From: Proteromonas lacertae
Lineage: Eukaryota > Sar > Bigyra > Opalinata > Proteromonadidae
Reading direction: 5' to 3'
NCBI GenBank assembly: GCA_002245135.1
Contig: NGBS01000415.1
Coordinates: 1 to 21,343 of the forward strand
Length of the DNA: 21,343 nucleotides
Below the pieces are notes generated by a model. That model saw only the letters and a list, made by a program, of their open reading frames with translations, was not told the origin of the DNA and did no database searches. The translations under genes and the position numbers were made by a program. Shown here one piece after another: positions 1 through 10,112 of the stretch (position 1 is its first letter; each line of letters opens with the position of its first letter).

Positions 1-1
1 A

Positions 2-340
2 GGAAAAGATGAGAGATTGAGAGAATTTTTAAGTGAAGAAAACATAACTTTAATTTATGAAAATATAGCAGAAAATATAAGTAACTGGTTTGTTCATACT
101 GCTGCTTATTATTATTATACTGTTCCTGGTTATAGAGGTAAATTCTATATAAATGGCGGTGGTGGTATTAAAGGAGATTATTATGGATATAGTAGTGGTT
201 ATGGAGTTTTTGCTTCTCAAATAACTGATTGTCCAGAAATCTCTAAAGATGATTCACAAGATGAAAATAATATTTCATCTCATGTTACAATCTCAACAAT
301 ACTAGGAATAATGATATTATTACTAGTTTTGATGATATAG
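2..340 (+). CDS. 3' end of a surface protein with GPI-signal-like C terminus (partial)
   Basis: The reading frame is open from base 2 to a TAG at 338-340; the gene begins outside the window. The visible 112 residues hold several N-x-S/T sites, a Tyr/Gly-rich stretch (FYINGGGGIKGDYYGYSSGY) and a Cys in ITDCP. An acidic, Ser-rich linker follows, then about 18 hydrophobic residues (TISTILGIMILLLVLMI) that form the very end of the protein. There is no basic cytoplasmic tail after the hydrophobic end. This is the usual layout of a GPI-anchor signal, although a tail-less membrane span is also possible. I do not recognise the family. AATAAA-type motifs at 418-427 could serve as the polyadenylation signal. 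Confidence 0.6.
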   Translation, partial: GKDERLREFLSEENITLIYENIAENISNWFVHTAAYYYYTVPGYRGKFYINGGGGIKGDYYGYSSGYGVFASQITDCPEISKDDSQDENNISSHVTISTILGIMILLLVLMI

Positions 341-348
341 AAGATGTA

Positions 349-380
<32 letters not shown>

Positions 381-732
381 GTTTTTGATGTATATTTTGT
401 TTGTTTATCTTTCTGAAAATAAATAAAGAATATCATTAGATTGTAATTAATAATCAAAAATATGTGCTCTTGTCAATTCTTTCAAAATCAAGTATTGTTT
501 TATCTAAACATCTTATATTACAATATCACATTTTTTCACAACATTTGGAATGGATAGTCTAGAAATAGCTTTGACATTATAAATTTGATTCTCTATAAGT
601 AATATAACATAATAGAATGATAAAAATGTAAATCAATCATGAGAAATTAGAAATAATTGGATCAAGCCACTAAGAAGCTTGAGATCTTTCTTTCAGTTGG
701 TTGATAAAAAACAGTAATATTGACTAAAATAA
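341..732. other. Intergenic region: 3' UTR of the first gene and upstream region of the kinase gene
   Basis: These 392 bases hold no convincing open frame or RNA gene on either strand. They contain a TTA/ATT triplet microsatellite at about 348-380 just after the first gene's stop, overlapping AATAAA motifs at 418-423 and 422-427 that could end its transcript, and then AT-rich sequence up to the kinase start. No promoter motif stands out. Confidence 0.6.
348..380. repeat. ATT/TTA triplet microsatellite in a 3' UTR
   Basis: About eleven uninterrupted ATT units directly follow the first gene's stop codon. The same triplet, read on the other strand as AAT, encodes the Asn tract of the large surface gene near 5000-5040, so the genome seems prone to this repeat. 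Confidence 0.8.
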
Positions 733-2545
733 ATGAATTCCTTTGCTAGTTGGCTGAATGATCACCAATATAAAGTATGTTTTTGGACATTTTATTAATT
801 TTATTGTAGTTGATTAATGATTGCCTACTGAAGAATAAAATACCTAAAATTCGAGATTTAAATCATGGTTCAGCCAAATTGTTAAAAATAACAAGTATAA
901 ACGAACTAGATCAGAAAATAGTGAATGAAGTAGTTGAAACTATGAATAAAATAAACTATATTGGTATAAAAGGTTTAATGAAATACAAAATAATCGAAAT
1001 CTACAATAACTCATTATATCGAGTGATGAAAGAATATAAAGTAAGTTTAGATGATATAAACCCTGTAAACTATTTTGAAGAAAGTGGTCCATTTGATGTA
1101 CTGCATGGAATAGTAGAATGCTTAATAGGTCTTCATGAAAATGGAACATTTCACAGTGATTTAAAACCATCAAATATTTTTTTAAATGAAGAGAATGAAG
1201 TGATAATAAGTGATTATTGTAACAATTCATTATATAAAGGAAGAGAAGATTTGATAAGTAGAAGAGGAAAAGACTTATGTTTTATGTGTATTGATGAATT
1301 ATGTGGAGATGAATTAGATATTAGTAGTGATATATGGAATTTTGGATTAATATTATACTACATAAGAAGTAATAATTATCCATTTTATAATAAAAACATG
1401 TTTCAAATTCTACAGAATATTCGAGATGTTAATTATATTCAATTCCAATATGAAGATAATAAAGAAGTAATTAATTTTTTATCAAAATTAATACGAGGGA
1501 ATAAGAATAATCGTATAAGCATAAATGAATTAATGAATGAATTGAACAGTATAAGAATTATATATATTCTTAAAATATATTTTTTGTTTAAATAGAACTA
1601 AACCAACCAGAACTTGAAGCAGTTAAACAAGATCATCCAGAGGTTAAACCTCAAGCAGTTAATGTAAGAGAAACCGTATTAAATTTAGTAAAAGAAAACA
1701 AACAAGAAGAATTAATTGCATATTTTAACTTATTATTAGACACTAAAATAGGAGATGAAGTAAGGTGTTTAATTTATGTTATGCTTGGTAATTGTAGTAA
1801 CAATAAAGTATATTTACGAATAATTATATATATTATTATATTTTTAATAGGAAGAATTTCAAGAAGCACTAAAATATTATGAAACTGGATTGAAATATGC
1901 AAATAATAATAATAATAAAGAAAAATGTAATAGTAGAATTGGAAATACATATTTTAATATGGTATTGTTATTTATATATATAAAATTATAGAAGAAATAT
2001 GAAGAAGCAATTACTTATTTTAGTACTGCATTAGAATATTCAACAACAAATGAAACGACAGAGTTCATTTATACATGTATAGGAGGATGTTATTTTGCAA
2101 TAGTATATATAATAATAATAATAATAGTTATAAATAATTAGAAAAATTATCAATCATCTTTAACATATCATTTAATGGCATTAGAATTATGTTCTGATGA
2201 TAATAATATAGCTGTGTCGAAATATAACATTTCAGAATGTTATTTTCAATTAGGAGATAAAGAAAAATCATTGCTTATCTTAAATGAAGGAAAAGACTTG
2301 TCGACTAGTGCTATGACAAAGTTTTTGTACAATGAAATTAAGGGTAGATATTGTTATGAATGTGTATATATATATACATTCTAATTATTATTATTATTGT
2401 GTATGAATAGAAAGAAATGGATGAAGTAAGAAAATGTTTTGAAAATGCTTTAGAATATTTTAAAGATTGTACTGATTTAGAAAAAAAGTCAAATGAAGAC
2501 AAAGTGAAGGCTATTCATGATATTATGAGTGAATTAAATAATTAA
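733..2545 (+). CDS. Degenerate protein kinase fused to C-terminal TPR repeats
   Basis: Seven exons join to a 523-residue protein: 733-774, 810-1548, 1596-1807, 1851-1961, 1992-2102, 2142-2363, 2411-2545. Every intron is GTAT...TAG and all phases agree. The ATG at 733 is chosen because an in-frame TAA lies directly before it. The kinase-like domain spans roughly residues 30-260. It has HSDLKPSN (129-136) for HRDLKxxN, SDYC (148-151) where DFG is expected, SDIWNFG (187-193) for SDxWSxG, and the late Arg in NNRIS (249). No glycine loop is visible. The catalytic Asp and Asn are kept, but the HRD Arg is Ser and the DFG Phe-Gly is Tyr-Cys, so activity is uncertain. From about residue 310, five or six TPR-like repeats (K-x-Y-E-x-A-L-x-Y pattern) suggest a protein-binding scaffold. 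No signal peptide; presumably cytosolic. Confidence 0.85.
1851..2545 (+). repeat. TPR array with one 37-codon repeat per exon
   Basis: Exons 4 and 5 are each 111 nt (37 codons), exon 6 is 222 nt (2 x 37 codons) and exon 7 starts another repeat. All junctions here are phase 0. Each unit begins with a KKYEEAITYFSTALEY-like helix pair and ends with a GxxYFxx-like motif. Exon 3 ends at the same position of a more diverged repeat. Exon 6 holds two units without an intron between them. Confidence 0.85.
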
Positions 2546-2596
2546 TTCAAAAGATAATAAAACAATATATATATAACATTATTTATTGTAATAATT
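2546..2596. terminator. Convergent 3' ends with facing polyadenylation motifs
   Basis: Only 51 bp separate the kinase stop (2543-2545, plus strand) from the surface-protein stop (2597-2599, minus strand). A plus-strand AATAAA lies at 2556-2561 and a minus-strand AATAAA at 2582-2587. If cleavage occurs the usual 10-30 nt downstream of each, the two transcripts overlap at their 3' ends. This is inferred from motifs only. Confidence 0.5.
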
Positions 2597-4998
2597 CTAC
2601 ACCACAACTCTATTATCTCTTTCACTTCTAACTTCATCTTCATATTTTTTCCTCTTCTTTATCAGCACATACACAATAACAACCATCAACACTAAAAACA
2701 CGACCAAAGTACATATTGTCACACTCAAAATCAATTCAGAAGAGAAGTTACAATTATTAAACTCCTTTTCCCAATAAGCTTCATTATTTGAATTAATCTT
2801 ACATTTTCTATACTTCAAACCAACTTGATTTTTTCCACAACTTTCTAATATAATAACAATAATATGATATATATATATATAAACATACTTTCATTTGCTG
2901 TATTTGCTTCAGTTTCTTCCCATTCTCCATCTCTCTTACAATATTGATCTAATATAATACAGAATAATATATAATAAATACTTATAATATCAATTGTTAT
3001 ATTCAAAGTAACACTATTTCCTTTCATATTAATTATCTCAAAATCATATACATTTTTAGGTGTTCTTTCTTTACATAATCCACTGATAGTTCCTAAATTA
3101 CTTGATAACTTTAAAAGCGGAGGTAAATCTGGTTTTACTGAATAAGTCAATCCTTCTCCAACAACTGTAAATATCATTCGATTAATCAATAATTCACCAT
3201 GAATAAATGACACTTCTTTTTCATAAGATACTATAACTGGATAATCTCGATAAACAAATGTCAATTTAATAATTCCTTGCTTTCTGCCTTTTCCATTATC
3301 AAATATGAATGAATAGTCTTTTTCTCTTTCATTTGGATATTTTAATAATCTTCCACTAATTTTTCCAGTATATCTATTAAACGTTAAACCATCTGGTAAA
3401 GAAGGATTAACGAAATATTCCATATTTTTTCCTTTTATAATAAACAGTGATAGATCAGTATATAATTCACCCATATAAAAAGTATATTGTTCATATATAA
3501 ACTGTATTACTGGATATGGTAATAAAACAACATTCATTTTAATTATTACACTTTTAGTGTTGTTTTCATTATCTTCTTCGTTTGGATTTAGTTTATTTGT
3601 ACTGATTATTTGATAATCAATCCAATCTTCTTCTTCTACATCTACTACACCACTTATCAAACCATTTTCTTCGTTAATCTTTAAATTATCTGGTAAATGT
3701 GGAATGGTTCTAATCTTTTTATTCTTTCCAGTTGCTTTTACTAACTCTAAATCAGTATATGTAAAACCTGAATAGTATGTATAGTTATCAACTACACTTC
3801 GAAGTGTTAAGTAATCAGGTTCTTTGATTATTATAGTGACTTGTAAAACGGCTTGACCAAAGTCATTATTTGCTATAATATTAAACAGTTTATTTGCATT
3901 CTCATCATTTTCATTAGCATTTTCAGCAATTCCATTAACTAAACCAGTTTTAGGATTCATAATTAAATTATAAGGTAATTCTGACAAGATTGTGAAATTC
4001 AAGTTTTTCCCAATACAATTGAATATTCTTTCATTTGTATATAATGTTCCTGCATAGAAAATTATTGGATTACCAGTTACATTCACAAACTTTGGCTCGT
4101 CTGGCTCGACAACTTCTAAATCTAAAAATAGAGGAGTTTCACCATAATCATTCCAAACAGTAAACTTATACGTTTTCAATTCACTTGGATCATTTACCTG
4201 TCCAAAAATCCAACCAATAGAATCATTAGAAATCTGTAAAGAAAATGGTAATACTGATTCAACTCTAATCTTCATTTTATAACCACTCAATTCAAATATT
4301 TTTTCATTATATCTATTCCCAGCAATATATGTGATTTTATCATAATATTGATGTATTAAATATGGTGGAGTTGGACAAGTATTATCTACTTCACTCCAAG
4401 TTGGATTTCTACCTGTAGAACAATAATAAGTTCGATTATAACCAACTAAATCAGAGAATGGACATGTTGGAACTATCACATATTCACCACTATGAGTAAC
4501 TGGTAATGTATAATTATATATATATAATTCACTGCAGAAATAACGATGGCATATTCCTAAGTTAATGTCATTGATTGTCATCTTTAAATTATTTTGATCT
4601 TGTTGTTGTATTTCAGTTATATTGATCATTATTTCATTTCCTACATTCTCTAGAATATTGGTGGAAAAAACTGAACTACTGGATTGTAAAATATCTTTAT
4701 TAATTGGTTTATATTCAATATTATCATGATCTGATACAATAATATAAGTATCAACAGTAGAATTTGATTTTGAGGATAATATAATATGTTTTGGTTTTTC
4801 ATTTGGATATAGTCTATCATTATCACTATTAATTCTATAACTTATATTATTGATAAAGTAATAATTTCTTAAACCAAAATCATAGATTACATAACTTTCA
4901 CTATTATATTTTCCATCATTTTCATATACATCACTCCATTGAGTATATATGTTATTATCAAATACATTCTTTACATCATATTGTTGTTGTTGTATTTG

Positions 4999-5040
<42 letters not shown>

Positions 5041-7399
5041 AACCCAATTACTTGAATCAATAATTCTCCCACTTTCATGGTTTAATATAAAACAATCATT
5101 ATCAGAATTTAATTCATATAATCTCACTTTTAAATCAGCTGTTTGGATAATTCTATTTATTCCGTTATATATTTCAATACCTAAAACTGGAGGATATCTA
5201 TTTAACAATTCACTTGGTAAAATATATCTTGTTGATATTCTTGTTGAATCTGTTTCTTTTGCTATATCTTCATTTAATTTAACTCCATCTATATAAACAA
5301 TCAAATTACATGAATATTCAATATATAGGTAAAATGAAGGAAAAGAAATATTTGTGGAAGGAATATAAGGTAAAGAAGTACGAATTAATAATCTATTCGT
5401 ATTTTGATCCATAAATTTTTCTATTTTATCAAAATTTGGTATTGTAACATTCTTCCAATTACTGTTTTCATTATTATTAAAAGTAGTTTTATTATACCAT
5501 AAATTCTCAATTTCACAATTATCAGGAATAACAAATTCTTCATTACAACTATAAGGGTTAAGATATTCCCATACAGCGTCATCTGTAATAATTGATTCAA
5601 AATTAAATTCAATCTCTTTTTCTATTTCATTTAAACTCCATCTACCCATATTTATATTATTAAATATTATCTCAATATAACTACTTCCCCAACCATTCAA
5701 ACTACTCAAATCTTTCATTATTAATGTATATTTTCCATCTTTTATACAATATTTATTCTGATAATAATTGTTACTTCTCAAATCTGAGCCTTCTTTTAAG
5801 TAATTGAACTCTCTATTTTCGTTAAATATATTCGCATATATATTGACATAATTATTACTATCAGTTTTTAAGTTAATAATTAAACTGTTTTGATTTGTAT
5901 TATCACATATTCCAATATTATTACTTTTCAATGTAAGTTTGAATCTACTTTCACCAATCGAATTCCTTGCTATAACATCATATTCTGTTGATTCAAACAA
6001 TGTAAAAGCAGTTCCACTTATAACACCATTCTTATAATTATAACTTAAATCATAAGGAAATGAATATGGAGTAATAATCAATTCCTTTATATATCCATAT
6101 TGTTCAATTGGTTTAATATTTACAATATTTGGTACATCAATAATTATATTATTATTATTATTATAATTAATAATTGGTTTTGTTAAGTTAGTATCAATAT
6201 TATATCGATATATTAATCTAGTACCAGGATGACTCCAAAAATCAATTAAATAACCATTCACATAGATTGAATATGTAATTTGATTAGCTGAAAGTATGTT
6301 ATCTTCAGTTTCAAATACATATTTCTTTCCTTTTAAACAATATGATAATATTGATGGATTTTGATATGTATTATATGATGTTTGTGGAATTATAACTTTA
6401 CTATTATCTTCTTCTCCATCATATAATGAGATATAAACCATATCATATGTATTATAAGTTCCATTAATAACAAATCTATGTAAGTATTCATTATTACTTA
6501 TATTACATGTTTTACCATCCTCTAATTCTAAACCTCCTTCAATAATATACTTAACTTCTAATTGTCTAAAGCCAATTGGATTTGATATATTCAATTGAAA
6601 ATATCCTTTTGTTGCTCTACAATCTGTAATACATCGTGGATATCCTGTTATTGTATGATTATATGGATTAAATTCTAACCCATAAGACTTTTCATCTGTA
6701 TTTATTAAACTCCATTTCATTCCATATAAACAATTAATTTGAATATTTACATAATAACCATATTTCATAGTTATTTCATCAGTATGCCAAGTCTCACTAG
6801 ATTCATCTTTTTTTATATTCATTTCTTTACCTGATACTGCATCATAAACACTGAAATTAGTTGAAGGAATATCAAACTGAGTAACTGAAATTTTAATTTG
6901 AAATTTATATTCACTACTATCACTATATAATCCAACAATTGCGAATTGAATAGCTTGTTCAGTTGGTTTTGTAGGTTTTCCACTGATTTTTCCAGTATCA
7001 GTATTAAACGTTAAACCTTCAGGTAAACTACCATCTAATCTAAATTCTGTTGGTCTTTTTTCTTCATTCACAATATACATCTGTGAATTAGTAAATTCAA
7101 TATTATTTGGTATAGTAATAATCATTGGAGAATGATAGAATAAAGTAGATGGTGGTACATAATACATATATTGTTGACCATCAATAAATTCATTACTATT
7201 TGGCAATCTAATTTCAAAATTAAAAATATAAGGTCCCATTGATTTCACATATATTAATTTCATATTAAAATAACCATTTTTAAAATACTTAAATTGAATA
7301 TTTGTTTTATCATTGATATTATTATAATATCCAGAATTATCAACTATTAATTCATTATTTATATATAACCAACTACCACCAGTACTATTTAGTTTAAAT
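2597..7399 (-). CDS. Large type I surface protein, 3' part (second half of PA14-2, Ig-like repeats, membrane span)
   Basis: This part continues the gene that starts at 11761. Exon 5 continues from 7391 to 2982, followed by exons 2948-2889 and 2844-2597; both introns (2949-2981, 2845-2888) are phase 1. It encodes about residues 507-2078. In order: the second half of a PA14-like domain (GGSWLYINNELIVDN), a He_PIG Ig-like repeat (LPEGLTFNTDTGKISG near residue 630), further beta-rich segments, an Asn/Gln tract (about 5040-4981), a discoidin (F5/8C)-like segment (VFDNNIYTQWSD, about 5000-4700) and a Cys-rich module (4555-4376). About five more He_PIG-like repeats follow, each ending in GxISG or similar (4370-3000), then a second Cys module with R-x-C (2970-2750), a membrane span (about 2737-2660) and a 20-residue basic/acidic tail. 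Many N-glycosylation sites. Likely an adhesion or sugar-binding receptor. ATG 7263 is an internal Met, not the true start. Confidence 0.82.
4981..5040 (-). repeat. Asn/Gln homopolymer tract coded by AAT and CAA triplets
   Basis: On the minus strand an (AAT)n run followed by CAA codons encodes about 13 Asn and then QIQQQQ inside the large surface protein. It sits just before the discoidin-like segment and probably forms a flexible linker of variable length. Confidence 0.85.
7392..7399. repeat. hAT target-site duplication, left copy (GTTTAAAT)
   Basis: GTTTAAAT directly precedes the CTGGGTT terminus and is repeated exactly at 10105-10112. Eight bases is the hallmark duplication length of hAT transposons. 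Confidence 0.95.
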
Positions 7400-7500
7400 C
7401 TGGGTTCGATAAAGGGCGTCCTTTTCGAATTTTGCCCTATTTTTGCCCCTTTTTTTTCAGCTGAAAAGAAGCCTGCCCCTTACTGCTCGGGCATAGTAAT
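7400..7500. repeat. Left terminal and subterminal repeats of the hAT element
   Basis: CTGGGTTCGATAAAGGG is followed by several GGGC, GCCC and GCCCC blocks up to about 7492. The first 7 bases match the reverse complement of the right end exactly; beyond that, ATAA...AGGG is shared with a 3-base length difference. Confidence 0.85.
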
Positions 7501-7964
7501 ATTACCATGTGTTATGCTGTAGTATATTTTTTCTGATTTTTTGTTATAACTTTTCCATATTATCATCTAGATATACTAACATATGTTAAAAAGGATATAT
7601 TATTGTGTATTATAGCATAATAGTCATCTACTTTTCTTATGATTATATAATATCATATGTTTATGCATATATACTAATTATATAGAATATACATACTGTA
7701 TATCATATTCTGATATGCATATATATACATTATGTACATTTCAAGGTGATTGACGTCACTGAACATAAATGAAATTTATATAATAAATAATTTTGTATAT
7801 TACACATATATCATATAGATAATTAAGAAGTATAGCTATAGAATGGGTATTTTCAGTTAATTGATAATCAATAGTACTTGTTATGATAATAACATAATAT
7901 ATTTCATAAACTAATAGAAAAACTATTTCAAAATTACTATTTAGTATATTTTGCATACTACTTA
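7501..7964. other. hAT 5' noncoding region
   Basis: No supported coding. It contains several ATATGCATATATA-like and CATATGT-like palindromic AT motifs between about 7570 and 7735, which could be promoter or subterminal binding sites. A short minus-strand open frame at 7756-7956 is AT-rich translation without recognisable features. Confidence 0.5.
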
Positions 7965-8042
7965 ATGTATTTCAAGCAATTATTTCAATACTTAGAAAAT
8001 GGTTTGAGAATTTCGAGCTATCATTTTGCATTTCAATTGTAT

Positions 8043-9848
8043 ATGGGTAAAACGAGAGATGCTGTGTATAGATACTTTAATGAAGATGTGGTGTTAAAGA
8101 AACCCCTTGAAAAATACAACAGAATTCAATGCAGAAGGTGCAAGGCAATGATTATTGCTCATTGCACTAATTTGAAACGTCATTACAAAAAGTATAAATA
8201 TATTTATTATATTTATTAAATTAGATGTAGTGAAAAGCTAATCCAATCAAAACTTACATAATTGAGATATGATGAACGTGCAATAAACTTAATGGTGACC
8301 AAATATCTTATAGAAAATAACTTAGCTTTCAGAACCATACAATCTAAATCCTTTAAAAATCTAATATATACATTAAATCCAACTACAAAGTCAATAACAA
8401 TAAACAAAATAAAAGCATCAATGAACGAAGAAGCAGAAAGAATAGTAAAGGAAATTGTAGATAACAGTAAAATATGTATAATTGTGGACGCTTGGAAATC
8501 AGTAACCAATGAAAACGTTATTAATTTGGCAATAAAGAAAAGCAGTGATATTTCGTTTTTGGAATCCATTTATTTACATAAACGAGAAACATCAGAAAAT
8601 ATAGTGGAATTAATAATTCAAACATTAGTGAAGTATAAACTAGATATTAAAAACATTGTTGCTGTGAGTAGTGATAACAACTACACCATGAAAAAGATAA
8701 GTAGTATTTTAGAGAAAAAAATAAATAGACCTGTAGTAAAGTTTGGATGTTTAGCACACATCCTAAACTTAATCAGTAAAAAAGTATTCGAAATAGAGAA
8801 ATACAAAAAAGTGATAGTCATGTGTAATGACATTATTCATAAGTTAAATAATAATCAAAAGATTAGAGAAACTATATATTCAATTATACAAAAAAATATC
8901 CAAATACGCAAGGGTTGTGATACGAGATGGTCAAGCTATAGCGATGTATTTAGAAAAATATTACTCAATAAAGAAATTTTATTACAGATAAAATTATTAA
9001 AGGAAGAAGATATACAAGAAATTAAAGAATGCTACAAGATTGCAAAATATATTTCCACAAATATACACTTATTATGCAAAGATTCATCTACATTAAATGA
9101 TGGTTTCAGAATATTGACCAAAATTAAAAGAAAGTTAATGAAAAGGTCATCAAGTGAAAAAGAACTTATTAAAGACATTATAAAAAAAGAGACTAGACAT
9201 GCAAACTACAGCATTTTAGCTCTATATGAATTTTTAGACATAAACAGTAAACATAAATTTTCAGACATGGAGAAGGATAATATAAAAAGATATATATTAT
9301 CTAAATTCAGCCCTATTTTAAATCAGAAAGCATTAAATGAGATTTATCATTTTGAAAGAAGAAAACCATACTGCAAAAAGTGCCCTTCAGATATATTTTC
9401 GAAAAAGATATCAACTAATATATGGTACAATATGTATGGAGTTTTTTACCCAAATGTTAAGAAGCTATATGATATTCTTTCAACTATTCCTGTCACAAGC
9501 TCATTTATTGAACGTTCATTTAGTATTGAGGGAATAGTTCATAATCATATTAGAAATAAATTACAGCTTAATACTATAAATAATATTTTAAGAATAAAAT
9601 ATGATTTATTAAAAGAAAAAAACAAAGAAAAAGATATAAATGAAGATGATAATGATATTAGTGAAGAAGAATATAATTTAGATGTGCTGAATGAAATTGA
9701 TAACAATATAGTATATGACACTTTAGATTATCAATGTTCTGGTGATGAAGATGAAAGTTCTGGTAGTTCTAGCGATGAAGGTTTAAGTGATGAAAGTTCT
9801 AGTGATGAAGGTTTTAGTGATGAAGGATCTCAAAGCCCTTACTTTTAA
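8043..9848 (+). CDS. hAT-family transposase (BED finger plus RNase H-like core), with one in-frame stop
   Basis: Exon 1 ends at 8191; a 33-nt intron (8192-8224, GTAT...TTAG) joins it to an exon ending at 9848. The start is probably ATG 8043 (MGKTRDAVYRYF); ATG 7965 is an in-frame alternative. The BED-type finger reads CRRC...NLKRHYKKC, its last Cys supplied by exon 2. A TAA at 8259-8261 interrupts the spliced frame just before LRYDERAINLM. The core has IIVDAWKS (first catalytic Asp), SSDNN (second Asp), CLAHILNLI, CDTRWSS and the C-terminal hATC dimerisation region (IPVTSSFIERSFS...RNKL). The protein ends in an acidic Ser/Asp/Glu-rich tail. The TAA sits where a Gln (CAA) would fit (QSKLT-stop-LRYD), so a single C-to-T change is likely. 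No GTAT donor nearby would splice it out. Confidence 0.88.
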
Positions 9849-10104
9849 GGCTATTATTATAATGAAATATTATTGTTTGTTATTGTTATAAGATAATAAT
9901 ACATAATTATGAAAAGAATAAATATTTTTATAGCGTTTAATATCCCTAAAATCGCACAAAATATAAAAATTCAAATAAAATAATTGAAAAGGGCAAATTG
10001 TACCCTTTTCTATTTTTAGATAGTATAAAGGACGCCCCTTTCAATTTTTGCCCGGGACATGCCCTTGTCCCGCCACTGCCCTGTCCCTTTATTATTCAAC
10101 CCAG
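9849..10104. repeat. hAT 3' noncoding region and right terminal repeat
   Basis: After the transposase TAA (9846-9848) come AT-rich sequence, then GGGC/GCCC-rich subterminal repeats from about 9987, and the AACCCAG terminus at 10104. AAAGGACGCCCCTTT at 10027-10041 is the near reverse complement of 7411-7424. Confidence 0.85.
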
Positions 10105-10112
10105 GTTTAAAT
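10105..10112. repeat. hAT target-site duplication, right copy (GTTTAAAT)
   Basis: Identical to 7392-7399. Reading the host gene with only one copy keeps the phase exactly, giving YGFKLNSTGG across the site. Confidence 0.95.

Larger units (their letters stand above)
7400..10104 (+). mobile_element. hAT DNA transposon, 2705 bp, inserted in the PA14-2 exon of the surface gene
   Basis: The ends are CTGGGTT...AACCCAG with imperfect terminal inverted repeats (7400-7416 and about 10084-10104), flanked by identical 8-bp duplications. Subterminal regions are rich in GGGC/GCCC blocks and contain an inverted AAAGGGCGTCCTTT-like motif (7411-7424; 10027-10041), which may be transposase binding sites. They are more GC-rich than the surrounding DNA. 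The element carries one transposase gene in the opposite direction to the host gene. The perfect duplication and the still-open host frame argue for a recent insertion. The in-frame stop in the transposase suggests it may need a partner copy elsewhere. Confidence 0.95.

Noticed and set aside
940-1230. Minus-strand open frame opposite the kinase
   Set aside because: Antisense shadow; no recognisable features, while the plus strand carries kinase motifs.
2597-2818. Separate small membrane protein
   Set aside because: It is the last exon of the large receptor; the intron 2845-2888 joins it in phase to the preceding Cys module.
2845-7263. A complete gene starting at ATG 7263
   Set aside because: The Met is inside a PA14 domain, there is no signal peptide, and exact frame continuity across the transposon shows the true start is 11761.
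7756-7956. Small minus-strand open frame in the hAT 5' region
   Set aside because: AT-rich, Ile/Tyr-heavy, no start context or motifs; likely chance.
8259-8261. Reassigned genetic code (TAA as Gln, ciliate-like)
   Set aside because: TAA and TAG are absent in frame from long host coding regions, and end the kinase, receptor and WD40 genes at sensible places, so they act as stops.
8216-8569. Minus-strand open frame opposite the transposase
   Set aside because: Shadow of the transposase core, which has clear hAT motifs on the plus strand.
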